From contig NC_087151.1 in assembly GCF_035594125.1 (NCBI RefSeq), forward strand, positions 22,030,069 through 22,094,068: a stretch of 64,000 bases of DNA, given 5' to 3'. The notes under the pieces were generated by a model that saw only the letters and a list, made by a program, of their open reading frames with translations, ran no database searches and had not been told where the DNA came from. The translations under genes were made by a program, and so were the position numbers. Numbering within the stretch: the stretch's first letter is position 1; each line of letters begins with the position of its first letter. Below, piece after piece: positions 1 through 14,100 of the stretch. The DNA is from Scylla paramamosain (taxonomy: Eukaryota > Arthropoda > Malacostraca > Decapoda > Portunidae).

Positions 1-150
1 CACATCCCCTCCTAGCGGGCGAGTTGGTCACGTGGCTCTCTTCGCTTCTGTACCATTATTGATATATATACAGTAGCTGTTCTACTTGTGTTTTCGTTCA
101 CTCCTGGGAACACATGGACAATACTACGCCCAAAAACAAGTTGTGGGGGA
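1..150. other. Unassigned sequence at window start
   Basis: This stretch has mixed base composition and matches neither the 96-bp satellite nor the LINE. It directly abuts the 3'-truncated LINE copy at about 151, where the LINE would normally continue, so it may be a separate insertion or rearranged flank. I see no open frame or RNA motif in it. Confidence 0.3.
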
Positions 151-978
151 GGGGTGAGAAAAACTGGCGGGGACGACTCTGAATGCCTAACTTCATATAA
201 GCTGTTTTAGCTAGAGATGAGATTTGAAGTTTCCAACTTAGATTATTAATGAAAGACAGACAGAGGAAGTTCAATGTAGCAGCAGGGGACAGCTGAGTGT
301 CAATAAGAAAGAGGGGATAGTTATCTGGAACGCTCTGTTAAGTTGATACGAGTATATGAAGGAATTGAGTTTTTGAGGCATTACTCTACCCCAAACAGAA
401 ATTTTAAAGAAATTAGAAGTCTGGCGTAGTGTGGCTTCCCGACGTGAGCTGTTTAGCTTCTAAAGGGTTTAACGTCTACGAAAAGACGTAGGAAAGTGCA
501 TAGTGATATCAGCGTAGAAGTGGATAGGACAAGAATTTTGTCTTAGATCATTAATGAATAATAGGAACACCACTGTTAATACGTAGACTTAGGAAAAGAA
601 TACTCTCCGCCTACAACAGCAACAATAAAACGGACAGAAAGGACATTTGAGGTGAAATTACAGAGAAAAGGATAGAAGGTAAGTAGGTAGGAAGGTAGTT
701 TGGAAATTAAAGATCGTGCCATATTCTTTTAAAACCTTTTTGATATTTCTTAGGCAACAGCGAAAGTTTCACAAAATCCTTAAAAGAAAATGACCAAGAC
801 TCAGTAAGGATGGCCAGTAGAGCGACCATGACTGAACCCATACTGGCGATTACATGTATGGTCGTGAAATGATAGATGTTTAAGAATCTTCCTATTCAGG
901 ATATATTCAAAACTTCAGAGGGGCAGGAAATTAAGGCAATAGTGCAGTAGTTTAAGAGGTTAGAGCAGACACCTTTTA
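151..978 (-). mobile_element. LINE copy A, truncated RT fragment
   Basis: The complementary strand aligns by eye with the reverse-transcriptase part of the best LINE copy (about 51.07-51.93 kb), including the blocks around GTTTTAGCTAGAGATGAGAT, GAATTGAGTTTTTGAGGCA and TCATTAATGAATAATA. Both ends are missing, and many small indels leave no usable reading frame. This is the most diverged long copy of the family in the window, so it is probably old. Satellite resumes at about 1,010 after a short junction. Confidence 0.75.
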
Positions 979-3900
979 TACACTTTATTCTCGAACGTTA
1001 AAGACAACAGCCTCGCATGCAAAACAGCGCTTAATAGAAAAAAAAACAGAACAACATCCTAAATATGTATTTTGAGTGTTTTTGAGCGTGTTAGATACGA
1101 AAACATCAAAATGCATTCTTAGCACCCTATATTGGGTAATGAAACAACATACCAGAAACGTGTCATTTGCGTGTTATTGAGCATATTACGCACAAAACTG
1201 TAAAAATAAATAAATAAATATATAAACATGGGAAAAAAAAAAAACCTATTTAAGAAAGTTAAACAATATTACAAAAATCGTGTCACTTTAATGTTTCTGA
1301 GTTTCTAACAAACCAAATCTCTAAAATGCATATGAAACACCCCTTATGAAGCAACAGATCAACAATACCAAAAACGTGTATTTTGAGCATCTTGCAGTTT
1401 ATTAGGTAATAAAACAAAGTGGTCATTATTTAGAAATTAAATTATATTATGACAAACGTTTCTTATGAGTGTTTTTAGATTCTTAAGTGCTTAACGCTAA
1501 AACAAATTAATATAACTTTATATTGAAAAACAGAACATCATTAACAAAAACGTGTATTTTGAGTCTTATTCACCATATTAGGTGCCAAAACGCTAAAATA
1601 TATAAAATAACAATATATGAAGAAACAACTACAATACTAAAATCCATTATTATGACTTTTTAAACTTATGAGGTACGAAAACGTAAAACTGCATACAAAG
1701 TACACTCTATTGGAAAATAAAACAACATTAACAAAAACGGAGCTTTTGACTGTTTTCAATTTACGTACTAAAACACTAAAACGCATGCAAATCACCTTTC
1801 ATGTAGAAACATAAATTATTTGAAAATAGTGTCTTTTGAGTAGTTTTTAGCTTTTTAGGTTCCAAAATGTCAAAATGCACCTTACATGAGACTATGCTAT
1901 AACATTATCAGAAATGTGTCATTTGCGCGTTTTTTAGTATATTAGGAACCAAAACGTTGGAAAGCATGGAAAAAAATTCTATAAAGGAAAAAAAAAGTGG
2001 TATTACCAAAATTGTGTCTTATTAGTGTTTTTCAGCTTCTAATCTACCAAAACTCTAAAAAAAGTATACAAAACACCTTTTCTGGAGCAAGAGAACAACA
2101 TTACCAAAAAAGTGTTTTGAGCGCTTTTTTTTTTTTTTAGTTTATTACGTACCAAAACTCTAAAAAACATCAAAAGCAGCCAATATAGGGAAAATAAAAT
2201 ATATCACCACAAACATGCCTTATGAGTGTTTAAAGATTCTGAGGGGCTGAAGCGCCAAAACATATTAATATTATTAATTTTAATCAATATTAATTATTAG
2301 TAATATTGAGAAAAGAACATCATCACCAAAAACGTGTATTATAAGTGTGATTCACCATATAAGGTACCAAAATATCAAAATACATACAAAGAACCCTATC
2401 TAAAGAAACAGAAAAACTTCAAAATTTTTTATTTATTTATTTTTTTTGCAGTATGCTAGGTACCAAAATGCCAAAACACATGGAAATTAGCCAATATAGG
2501 AAAACGAAACGATAAAAATCACAAACATGTATTATGAGAGTTTTAGATGTTCTTAGGTATCAGAATGCTGAAACATTTTATATTCAGAAAAAACAATATT
2601 ACAGAAAAAAAAAATATGTGTATTGTGAGTTTCTCACCCTGTTAGACATCAAAACGCCAAAATGCATACACAAAAAAAAAAAAAAAACTTATTTTGGAAA
2701 AAAAATAACTCTATTACCAAAATCCTGTTTTTGAACTTGTTAGGTACCAAAACGTCAAAGTGCATGCAAAGCACACTATATATGGAAAAAAAAAAAACAT
2801 TTCCAAAAACGCAGCTTTTGAGTGCTTTTACGTACCAAAACGTTAAAACATATTCAAAACACCCGTTACTAAGAGTGAAAAGGAACATCATCAAAAAATG
2901 TCTTTTGAGTATTTTTTTTAGCTTGTTAGATACCAAAACGCCAAAATGCATGCAAAACATCCTATATAGGGTGATGAAACGACAATACAAGAAACGTTTC
3001 TTTTGCGTGCTTTTCATCATATTAATCACTCAAACGGTAAAAAGCATGGAAAACTACCTTTATGAGAAATCTAAACAAAAATCGTGTCGTTTGAGTGTTT
3101 TCATCATCTTACATAACATCTTATCTTACATAACAAAACTCTGAAAAGCTCTAAAACTCGTTCTGTAGAACCAGAAAAGCATTATTAAAACATGCTTTTT
3201 AGGTGCAAAGTAGCCTATACGGGGAAACTAATCGATATTACCACAAACATGTCTTATGAAAGTTTAAGGTTCTTATGAGGTGAAACGCTAAGGCATATGA
3301 ATATTATTCTATATTGAGGCAACATAACTTCATTACCAAAAACGTGTATTGTGAGTGTCATTAGCCATGTTAAATACCAAAACGCCATATAACAGTTTCT
3401 GGAGGAACAGAACATTAAAAAAAAAAACGTGTGTTTTAAGTATTTTTGAGTTTGTTAGGTACCAAATTACCAAACACATGCAACGTATCCTGCATAGTGA
3501 AACGAAACGATATAATCACAAACGTGTATTATGAGTGTTTTTTTTTATTTTTTTTATGTTCTAAAACATGTGAATTGCCCTCTTTAGTGAGAAACAGTAC
3601 AACTTTAACAAAAACGTGTGTTGAGTTCTATTCACCATATTAGGTACCAAAACGATAAAATATATGCAATGAAATATATATGAAGAAACACTTTTACATT
3701 ACCAAAAATCTGTATTAAGACTGAAATTGTTACATATCAAAACGCATCAGAGCATTTAAAGCACACTATAATAGAAAATAATACATTACCAAAAACCTAA
3801 CTCTTGGGTTTTTTTTTTCAGCTTCTTAAGAACCAAAACGGTAAAAAGCATGCAAAACACCCATTTTACAGAAACAAAACAAATTCTTGAAAAAAAAGTG

Positions 3901-6200
3901 TATTTTGAGTGTTTTTTGAGCTTTTTAGGTACCAGAACGCCAAAATGTAAGCAAAGCACCCTATGTAGGTTAATTAAATGCTTTTACCAAAAACGTGTCA
4001 TTTGCGTGTTTTTGAGCATATAGAGAACAAAATTAATAAAAATCATGGAAAACATCCAATATAGTAACCCTGTAAACAATATTACTAAAATCATGACTTT
4101 TGTGTTTTTCAGCTTCTTATATACCAAAATTCTAAAAATGCATGCAAAACACTCTTTCAAGAGGAATATAAAATTACCAGAAACGTGTGCTTTAGTGTTT
4201 TTTTTTCAGTTCATTAGGTGACAAAACGCCTAAACATATTCTAGTATGAGAAAACAAAAAAAATATTACCGGAAACGTGTCTTATGAGTGCTTTTTTTTA
4301 AGGTTCATAGGTGCTGAATCTCTAAAACATATGAATATTTCTCTATCTTAAAAAGAAAAAAAAATCATTACCAAAGACGTGTATTATGAGTGTGTTCCAT
4401 CATGTTAAGTATCAAAACACCAAAATACATGAAAAGAACCTTTTCTAGAGATAGAGAACAACATTTCTAAAAATGTGTGTTTAAAGTGTTATTTATTAGC
4501 TACCAAACCCCAAAACACATCTAAAGTACCCGAAAGAGGGATACGAAACGATATAATCAAAAACGTAAATTATGAGTATTTTTTATGTTCTTACCATCAG
4601 AATACTAAAACACTTGATTAGAACCCTATATTGAAAAAAAAAAAAAAAAAAAAAACTTGTATCGTCTTATTTACCATGTTAGGTACCAAAACGAGAATAC
4701 ACATACAAAGAACCGTTTATTACAAAAAAAAAAAAACTATATTTTCAAAAACCTGTATCATGCAAAGCACACTATTTCGGAAAATAAAATCACTAAAAAC
4801 ATGGCTCTTTTTTCAGCTTCCTAAGTACCAAAACAGTAAAACGCATGTAAAACACCTATTATGGAAAAAAGAACATCAAAAAAGTGTATTTTGAATTTTT
4901 TTTTCTTTATCTTGTTAGATACGAAAACTCCAAACAACATTTAAAGCACATTATTTTGGAAAAGAAAACATTACCAAAAAACGTGGCTTTTGACTATTTT
5001 TTGCTTATAACGTACGAAAACGCTAAAATGCACGTAAAACACCCTTTATGGAGAAAAAGAACTTCATCAAAAATGTGTGTTTTTAGTGATTTTTTTTTTT
5101 TTTTAGGCAATAAAACGCCAAAATGCATGCAAAGCATGCATTATGGGTAATTAAATGACATTACCAGAAACGTGTCGTCTCCGTGTTTTTCACAATATTA
5201 GGCAGCAAACCGCTAAGAATCATGAACACCATATATTAGAAAACTAAACAACAATATCAGAATCTTGTCTTTTGAGTGTTATTGGACTTCTTACGTACCA
5301 AAACTCTAAGATACATGAAAACATCCTTACTGAAGGAACAAAAGGACATTACCAAAAATGTGTATTTTGAGTGTTTTTTGAGTATATTAGGTAGCAAATC
5401 GCCATGGAAATATGGTAACATGGCCAATCTGGGGATCTTATGAATGTTTTTAAAGTTCTTTGGTGCTGAAATACTAAATGATATGAATAATACTCAGTAT
5501 TGGAAAAAAATAAATAAATAAAAGAAAAATATGTCTGATTCACCGTGTTACGTATCGAAACGCCAAAATGCATACAATGAACACCTAATGGAGAGAAACA
5601 TGACAATATTTCCAAAAACTTGTTTTTTTTTTTCACTTTGTTAGGTACAAAAACGCCAAAACACATGGAAAGTAGCCAATATAGGGAAACAAAACGACAT
5701 AGTCACCAACTACCATAATTTATTTATTTTTTTACATTATTTTATGTTATTTATTTATTTTTATTTATTTATTTATTTACTTTTATTATTTTTTTTTTTT
5801 TGTTAAATATCAGAACGCTAAAACACGAAAATAGTCCTCTATATTGAGAAACAAAACAACATCAAGAAAAACATTCATTATGAATGTTACTCACCATGTT
5901 AGTTACGAAATCTTCAAAATGCATATAAAGCATCCTTTATTAAGAAACACATCCACATTACCAAACACCAGCATTATGACTGTTTTTTAACTTGTTAGAT
6001 ACAAAAGCGCCAAAGCGCTTGCAAAGCATATTATATTGGAAAGGAAGACAACATTGTAAAAAACGTGGTTTCTGAATTTTCTTCAGCTTTTACGTATCAA
6101 AATGCTAAAAGGCATGAAGAATACCCCTCATGGAGAAACAGAATAGCTTCACAAATAAACTGTTTATTGAGTGTTTTTGAGCTTCTTATGTACCAAAATA

Positions 6201-6976
6201 TATTACTAAAAGTGTGTATTATGAGTCTCATTGAATATTTAAGGTACAAAAACGCCAAAATGTATACAAAAAACATTTTCTGGAGGAAGAGATAATTTCC
6301 AATAATGTATGTTTTAAGTGTTTTATAGTTTGTTAGGTCCAAGAACGCAAAAACTCATGTAAAGTAACCAACATAATAAAATGAAACGATACATTTAAAG
6401 CACCCTATATGTTTTGAGCATATTGGGCATCAAAACGCTAAAAAACACCAAAAAAAAGCATAAAAAACACCTGATATGGTGAAACTAACATCATTATGAT
6501 AATCGTATCTTTTGAGTGCTTTTGAGCTTCTTACATACTAAAACTCTAAAATGCATGAAAACTCCCTTTCCGGAGGGACAGAACAATATTGCCAAAAATG
6601 AGTGTTTTAAATATTTTTCAATTCATTATAATACCAAAACGCCTCAACATTTGTAAATTAAGCCGTTATGAGGAAACTAAACGGTATTTCCACAAGCATG
6701 TTTTATGAGGGTTCTTTATGAGGTTCTTAGGTGCTGAGACGCTAAAACAAATAAGTGTTACTCTATATTGAAAAGCAAATTATTATTACTAAAAGCGTGT
6801 ATTACGAGTCTCATTGACTATTTTAGGTACAAAAACGCCAAAATGTATACAAAAAACATTTTCTGAAGAAACAGATAATTTCCAATAATGTATGTTTTAA
6901 GTGTTTTATAGTTTGTTAGGTCCAAGAACGCAAAAACTCATGTAAAGTAACCGACATAATAAAACGAAACGATATA
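6201..6976 (+). repeat. Recent local tandem duplication in satellite
   Basis: Positions 6,201-6,392 and 6,784-6,976 are almost the same sequence. They share TATACAAAAAACATTTTCTG, TTTCCAATAATGTATGTTTT and CATGTAAAGTAACC, which are not typical of other monomers. The offset of about 583 bp equals six monomers, as expected from unequal exchange or slippage between monomers. Confidence 0.75.
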
Positions 6977-8029
6977 CTCATAAACGGGCGTTATGAGTGT
7001 TTTTGTTTTTCTTAGGTATCAGGTAAACACGTAAATGATATTGAGGAAAAGTAAGAGATTACCAAAAACGTGTATTATGAGACTTATTCACCATTTTAAA
7101 TATCAAAACGCCAAAAGGCATATAAAGATACTTATATGAAAAAACACAACTATATAACCAAAATCTGTATTATAAATGTTTTTGTTCTTAGGTATCAAAA
7201 TGCCAAAGTCCATGCAAAGGACACCATACTGGAAAAGAAAACAACATTACCCAAAAACTTTTCTTGTGAGTGTTTTCAATACGCTAAAACAGATGGAAAG
7301 TATTCTTAATGGAGAAAGAGAAGAACTTCATCAAAAAAGAATATTTTGAGCTTGTTACTTACCAGAATGTTAAAATGCATTTAAAGAAACCTATATAAAG
7401 AAACAGAATAGCATTACTTCCCCCCACCCCAAAAAAAAAAAAAAATTGAACTTATTAGGTACCAAAAACATATGTTTTGACAGTTTTTCAGTCTATTAGG
7501 AACCATATTGTTTAAACACATGCAAATCAACTAATAAGGGAAAACTAAATAATATTCCCGCAAACGTCTCTTATGAATGGTTATGAATGGTTCATAGGCG
7601 GTGAAAGGCTAAAACAAATTAATATTACTCTATACTGAGAAACAGAACATCACTACCTAAAACGACAGTCATGAGTCTGTTTCACCATGTTGGGTAACAA
7701 AACGCTAGAATTCATAAAAAGAAAGCAGAACATTTCCTAAAGCGTGTGTTTTAAGCGTTTTACTGTTTGATTGGTAACAAAAAGCCAAGACACATGAAAA
7801 GTAGCCAGCATAGGAAAACGAAAACATAATCATAAACGTGAATTATGAGTGTTTTTAATGTTCTAAGCTATCAGAACGCTAAAACACGTAAATAGTACTC
7901 TATATATATGAAGAGAACATAACCAAAAACGTATATTATGAGCCTTATACACCATGTTAGGTACCAAAACGCCAAAATGCTTACCAAGAAAATCCATATG
8001 AAAAACCATAACCACAATATCAAACACCT

Positions 8030-8138
<109 letters not shown>

Positions 8139-8677
8139 TACCAAAATGGCAAAGTGCATAGAAAGCACACTATATTAGGAAGAAAAAAATACTAAAAAAA
8201 AGTGGCTTTTGAGTGTTTTTATCTTCTTACGTTCCAAAACGGTAATAACCATTCAAAACACAATTTATGGAGAAACAACAATTTCATTAAAAAGTTGATT
8301 TTGAGTGTTTTTGAGCATGTTATTAACCAAAACGCCTAGATGAATACAGAGAAACCTATATGAAGAAACAGAACAACATTAACAATTTTTTTTTTTAACC
8401 TGTTGGATAGCAAAAGACCAAACTGCATTTATAGCACACTATATTGGAAAAGAAAACAGCATTACCAAAAAAGTTTCTTTTCAGAGTTTTCCAGCTTCTT
8501 ACGTACCAAAACGCTAAAATGCATGCAAAACACCCTTAAAGAAGAGTTTTTTTTTTTAGTTTTTTAGGTAGCAAAACGCCTAAATGCTTGCAAAGCACCT
8601 TATATAGGATAATGAAACGACATTACAAAAAACGGGTGATTTGCTTTTTTTTTTTTTTTCAGGATATCAGACACCAA

Positions 8678-8679
<2 letters not shown>

Positions 8680-8721
<42 letters not shown>

Positions 8722-8735
8722 AAATAAATAAATAA
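8680..8735. repeat. (CA)n followed by (AAAT)n microsatellite
   Basis: About 20 CA units, then several AAAT units, replace part of a satellite monomer just after a GACACCAAAG box. Confidence 0.95.
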
Positions 8736-9173
8736 AGATATAAAAAAAATATATTGAAAAACAAAACAATATTATTAAAATTATGTCTTTTCAGTGCTTT
8801 TAAGCTTGTTACGTACCAAAACTCTGAAATGCATTCAAATTAATCTTTCTGGAGGAGCATAACAACATTATGAAAAACGTGTGTTTTGAGTATTTCTGAG
8901 TTCATTATATACTAAAATATCTATACAAATGCAATGATGGGAAACGAAAAGATATTACCACAAACATGTCTTATGAGTGATTTTAAGGTTCTTAGATGCT
9001 AAAACGTTGAAACAAATTTATAGATATTACACAATATTAAGAAATAGAACATAGTCATCAAAAACGTTTATTATGAGTGTGATTCACCATTTATGGTACC
9101 AGAATGATAAAAATGGATACAAACAACCCTTTCTAGAGAAAAAGTACAACATTTTCAAAAACCTGTGTTTTAA

Positions 9174-11734
9174 TCCAAATCTTGATGTTGTTTTTATGTG
9201 CACAGTGACTTAACCTGCTCTCGCGCCCACGCTATCGAATCTTCAGAGTTTTATACTGTCTGGCTACGACTACAGAGTCACTCTCAAACTAAATTTATCT
9301 GTGCTGTATTCCTCTCACCTATCTCCTCTAACAATAAGAAAATTCTTTGCCTGCTTTATTTTCAAAGTGGAGCACATTATTTCTTTCCTTTTACAGAGAT
9401 CACCATTTTTTGAGACTTCAGTGTTATCTCCAGCTTTGGCTTTCCTCTCACTTCACTGACCATCCTGGTGAAGTAGCCTTCAATTATGCTCCATGACCTA
9501 GTGTAATTGGTGCAACATCCTACCTGTATTCCTCGCCGTCCTCGAGATAGGCCAGGTATTCTTGACATTTTCATTACCTCTAATCCTTCTGCTTATGCTG
9601 TTACCATATCTTCTCAATTGGGCTCCTCCGATCACAATCTCATATCTGTATCTTGTCCTGTCGCTTCAATCCTTCTTTTGGATCACCCTAAGCGGAGGTG
9701 CTTCTGGCGTTTTGCCTCTGTTAGTTGGAAGGACCTGAGGAGGTATTTTTCTGATTTTTCTTGGAAGGACTACTGCATCCGTGTCAGACACCCGTATCTG
9801 TGTGAACTTTATATGTCTGCCCGGAACCATGCCAAGTCTGTTCTCTAAGTAGCCAAAACTTCCTTCATTAAAAGAAAGTGTCAAAATCTTTCAAGATCTA
9901 ACTCCCCTCGTGACTTCTGGCATCTATCCAAAAACATCTCCAATAACTTTGCTTCTTTTTTTTTATCTCCTTTATTTCAAACAGATGGCACCATTGCTAT
10001 CACATCTATTTCTAAAACTGAACTCTTCGCTCAAACCTTTGCTATCCTACCTCTCCTCCACCCTCTGACTACTTCTTTCAACCTATTAAAATTCTTCGTA
10101 ATGAAGTTTTCCATGCCCTCGTTGGCCTAAAATCTCGGAAGGCTTATGAACATGATGGGGTCCCTCTTCTTCTACGAAACCGTGTCTCTGTGCTGGCACC
10201 TTGCCTAGTGAAACTCTTTCAACTCTGCCTCTCAATATCTACCTTTCCATCTTGCTGGAAGTTTACCTACATTCAGCCTTTTTCCTAAAAATGGTGGGCA
10301 TTCTAATCCCTCAAACTACCGTCCTATTGCTTTAATCTCCTACCTATCTAAAGTTTTTGAATCTACCTTCAACAGGAAAATTATTAAACATATATCACTT
10401 GACAAACTTCTATCTAATCGCCAGTTTTGGTTCCGTCAAGGCCGCTCTACTGGTGATCTGGCTTTCCTTATTGAATCTTGATCATCCTCTTTGAGAGATT
10501 TTGGTAAAACTTTTGCTGTTGCCTTATACATATTATTTTCTTTTTTTAATAGAGTCTGGCCTAAAACTTTGATTTCCAAACTACCCATCTACAGCTTCTA
10601 TTCTTCTCTCTGTATCTTAATCACAAGTTTCCTTTCTGACCGTTCTATTGCTCCTGTGGTAGACGGTCACTGTTCTTCTAAATCTATTAACAGAGGTGTT
10701 CCTAAGTGTACTATCCTGTCACCCACTATCATCCCGTTACTCATTAACGATCTTCTAAACCAAACATATTATCCTATCCAATCCAACGCTGATGATACCA
10801 CCCTGCATTTTTCCACTTCTTTCTATAGACGTTCAACCCTTCCGAAAGTAAACAGTTCACGCAAGGATGCCTAACTTTCGATCTCTCAAAAATTTCTGAT
10901 TAATTGTTTGCATTAATTGTTTAATGCCTTAAAAACTCAATTCCTCCACCAATCAACTCAACACAACCTTCCAGACAACTATCGTCTCTTGTATAAAGAC
11001 AATCAATTGTTCATCTCTTCTACACTGAACATCTGTTCTTTTTTTTTTTTATAACCTAAACTAGAAACTTCAAAACTCATCTCCAGCTAAAAAACAATTC
11101 TTTGATGTTAGGTGTTCTGAGACTTCTACGACAATTTTTCTCATCCCCCCAGCTGCTAAGCCTATACAAGGTCTTTATCCGTCCATGCATGGAATATGCT
11201 TCACATGTTTGGGGGATTCCTCTCATACGGCTATTTTAGACAGAGTGGAATCAAAAGATTTTCGTATCATCAACTCTCATCTAACTGACTGGCATCAGCT
11301 TCTTTCTCACCGACGCAATGTTAAATCTTTAGCTACCCTCTACCGCTATTTTCATGCTAACTGCTCTTCTGATCTTGCTAACTAGATGCCTCCCCTCCGC
11401 CTGCGGCCTCTCTGCACAAGACTTTCTTCTTTCTCTCACCCCTATTCTGTCCACCTCTCTAATACAAGAGTTAACCAGTATTCTCAATCATTAATTCCTT
11501 TCTCTGGTAAAGTTTGGAACTCCATGCCTGACTATGTGTTTCCACCTTCCTATAAATTGAATTCCTTCAAGACACTTATCATTTAAGACACTTTTGCATT
11601 TTTGACTGCCGCTTCGGAACCTGTTCAGAGATCATTGTCTCAGTGGGTTATTTATTTATTTTTTTATTTATTTTGTATTTATTTTTTTGTTGGTCGGGGA
11701 TTTTTGTTGACCTTGGCCTGTTTCCCTACATAAA
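9174..11734 (+). mobile_element. LINE copy B, 5'-truncated, 3' end present
   Basis: Non-LTR retrotransposon of the jockey-like family seen six times here. It starts inside the endonuclease domain (matching the region of copy E coding for [17 protein letters not shown]) and runs to the family 3' end near CCCTACATAAAAA. An extra TTTATTTATT-rich stretch lies at about 11,645-11,690. The order is the endonuclease C-terminal part, then RT, then the C-terminal cysteine/histidine-poor tail. Both flanks are plus-oriented satellite. Target-site duplications are not obvious. Confidence 0.85.
9199..11586 (+). pseudogene. Endonuclease/reverse transcriptase pseudogene (LINE B)
   Basis: In functional relatives this protein nicks the target and copies the LINE RNA into DNA. 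Broken frames read [11 protein letters not shown] near 9,530 (endonuclease end), [15 protein letters not shown] near 9,700, FLSDRSIAPVVDGHC and INRGVPKCTILSPT near 10,640-10,720, and the catalytic-box remnant NADDTTLHFSTSF near 10,785, where the family has YADD. The tail follows (THTAILDRVESK-like, then PYSVHLSNTRVNQYSQS near 11,440). At least several frameshifts separate these blocks, and the first Tyr of the YADD box is Asn. It is non-functional. Confidence 0.85.
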
Positions 11735-12817
11735 AACGTGTTTTTTAAGTTTCTTAACAACCAAAATGCAAAAAAAAAAAAAAAACGTACAAAGTAGCCT
11801 ATATAATGAAACGAAAAGACATCCATCACAAACTTGTAATATGAGTTTTTTTGATGTCCTAAGGTATCAGAAAGCTATAACACGTTAATAGTACATTATA
11901 CTGAGAAACAGACCAACATTACCAAAAACGTTTACTATGAGTCTTATTCACCATTTTAAGTACCAAAACGCTAAAATGCATATAAAGAGACCTATGTGAA
12001 AGAACAAAACTACATTATCAAAGTGCATGCAAAGCACACTATATTGGAAATGAAAACAACTTTACCAAAAACGAGGTTTTTGAGGTATCAAAACGCTAAA
12101 ACGCAAGCACAACACCCTTTATGGAGAAACGGAAACACTATAAAAAAAAAGAAAATGTATTTTTGAGTGTTTTTTGAGCTTTTTACGTACCCAAACACCC
12201 TTTCTGAAGAAACAAAACGACATTACCTAAAACATGTGTTTTGAGTTATTTTTATTTTATTTTATTAGGTAACAACACGTCAAAATAAATGCAAAGTAGA
12301 CAGTATAAGGAAACTAAACGTTATTACCACAAATGTCTCCGATGTGTGTTTTTAAGGTTCTTAGTTGCTGAAACACTAAAACACATGAATATTACTTTGT
12401 ATTTTAGAAACAATATCTTTATCAAAAATGTGTATTATGAGTGTGATTCACCATGTTAAATACCAAAATGCCAAAATGCATACAAGTAACCCTTTTTGAA
12501 AAAATAGAGAAATATTTCCAAAAACGTGTCCTTTAAGTATTTTTCAGTGTCTCAGTTACCAAAATACGGAAACACATGCAAAGTAGCCAATGTATTGAAA
12601 TTAAATTATATAATCACAAAAGTGTGTTATCAGTGTTTTTCATGTTCTTATGTATCAGAACGCTAAAACACGTGAATAGTACTCTATATTGGGAGAGAGA
12701 TTAATATTACCAAAAAAAAACGTGTATTATGAGTCTAATTCACCATGTTAGATACCAAAACGCCAAAATGCATAAAAAAGAAATCTATATGAAGAACCTG
12801 AACTACTTTACCAAAAA

Positions 12818-13705
12818 TATGTATTATAAATGTACTAAAACGTCAAAATGCATGCAAAGCACACTATATTTGAAAATGAAATAACATTACCGAAAAACGT
12901 GGGTTTTCATGGTTTTCAACTGTTTACGTGCCGAAACGCTAAAACGCATTCAAAACATAAAACTCATTTATGGAGAAATCGAACAACTTCATTTTAAATG
13001 TATTTTTAGTGATTTTTCAGCTTGTTAGGTAACAAATCCCCAAAATGCAAGCAAAACACTTTATATACAATAATGAGATGACAGGTCCAGAAACGTGTCA
13101 TTTGCGTGTTTTTGAGCATATCAGCCACGAAAACACTAAAAAGCATGGAAAACACCCGATATAAGAAAATTAAAGAATATTACCAAAATCGTGTATTTTG
13201 ACGGTTTTTAAGCTTGTACCATACCAAAACTCTAAAATGGAAGCAAAAATACACTTCCTGGTGAAAAAGAACATTACAAAAAACGGATGTTTTGAGTCTG
13301 TTTGAGTTTATAAAAACGCCAAAACACATGGAAATATGCTAATATGTGGATACAATGATAGTATTACAAACGTATTTGACAAGTGTTTTTAAGGTTCACT
13401 GGTGCTGAAACGCTAAAACATGTTAATATTACTTTATGTTTAGTAACAGAATGTAATTAACAAAAATGTGCATTATGAGTCTTATTTACCGTGTTAGGCA
13501 CCAAAACGACAAAATGCATAAAAAGAAATCTATATGAAGAAACAGAACTACAATACCAATAACCTGTATTATGAATGTTAGGTACCAAAACGCCAAAGTG
13601 CATACAAAGCACACGAAATTAGAAAAAGAAAACATCACCAAAAAAGTGTCTTTTTAATGTTTTCAAACTAGTTACGTGCCAAAACACTAAAACGCACGCA
13701 AAAAA

Positions 13706-13740
<35 letters not shown>

Positions 13741-14100
13741 AATAGATAAAACAGAACTACTTCATCAAAAGAGTGTATTTTAAGTGTTTTTTTTTTTTCG
13801 TCTTGTTAGATACCAAACCTACAAAATGCATGGAAAGCATCCTATATCGAGTAATGAAAGAACATTACCAGAAACCTGTCATTTTCTTGTTTTGAGCATA
13901 CAAGTCACCAAAAAGCTAAAAGCATGGAAAACATCTCATTTGGGAAAACTAAACATTACTAACAAATCATGTATTTTAAATGTTTTTGGGCCTCTTACGT
14001 ACCAAAACTCTAAAATACATGTAAAACACCATTTCTGGAGGAACAGAACAATATTACCAAAAAACTTGTGTTTAGGGTGTTTTCGAGTTTATTAGGTACC
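12818..14100 (+). repeat. Segmental inverted duplication, left member
   Basis: The complement of 27,390-28,704 follows this stretch nearly base for base. Shared singular features include the (AAAT)n tract, the GGTTCACTGGTGCTGAAACG monomer, AAACCTACAAAATGCATGG and CTTGTGTTTAGGGTGTTTTC. The left member lacks about 18-20 bp at about 12,834 that the right member keeps (TTTTTGAATTTGCTAGGT region). This is much closer than ordinary monomer-to-monomer similarity, so it is a recent duplication of a block. Confidence 0.85.
13701..13749. repeat. (AAAT)n microsatellite
   Basis: About ten AAAT/AAAAT units inside a satellite monomer. The inverted duplicate carries the corresponding (ATTT)n tract at 27,742-27,802. 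Confidence 0.93.
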
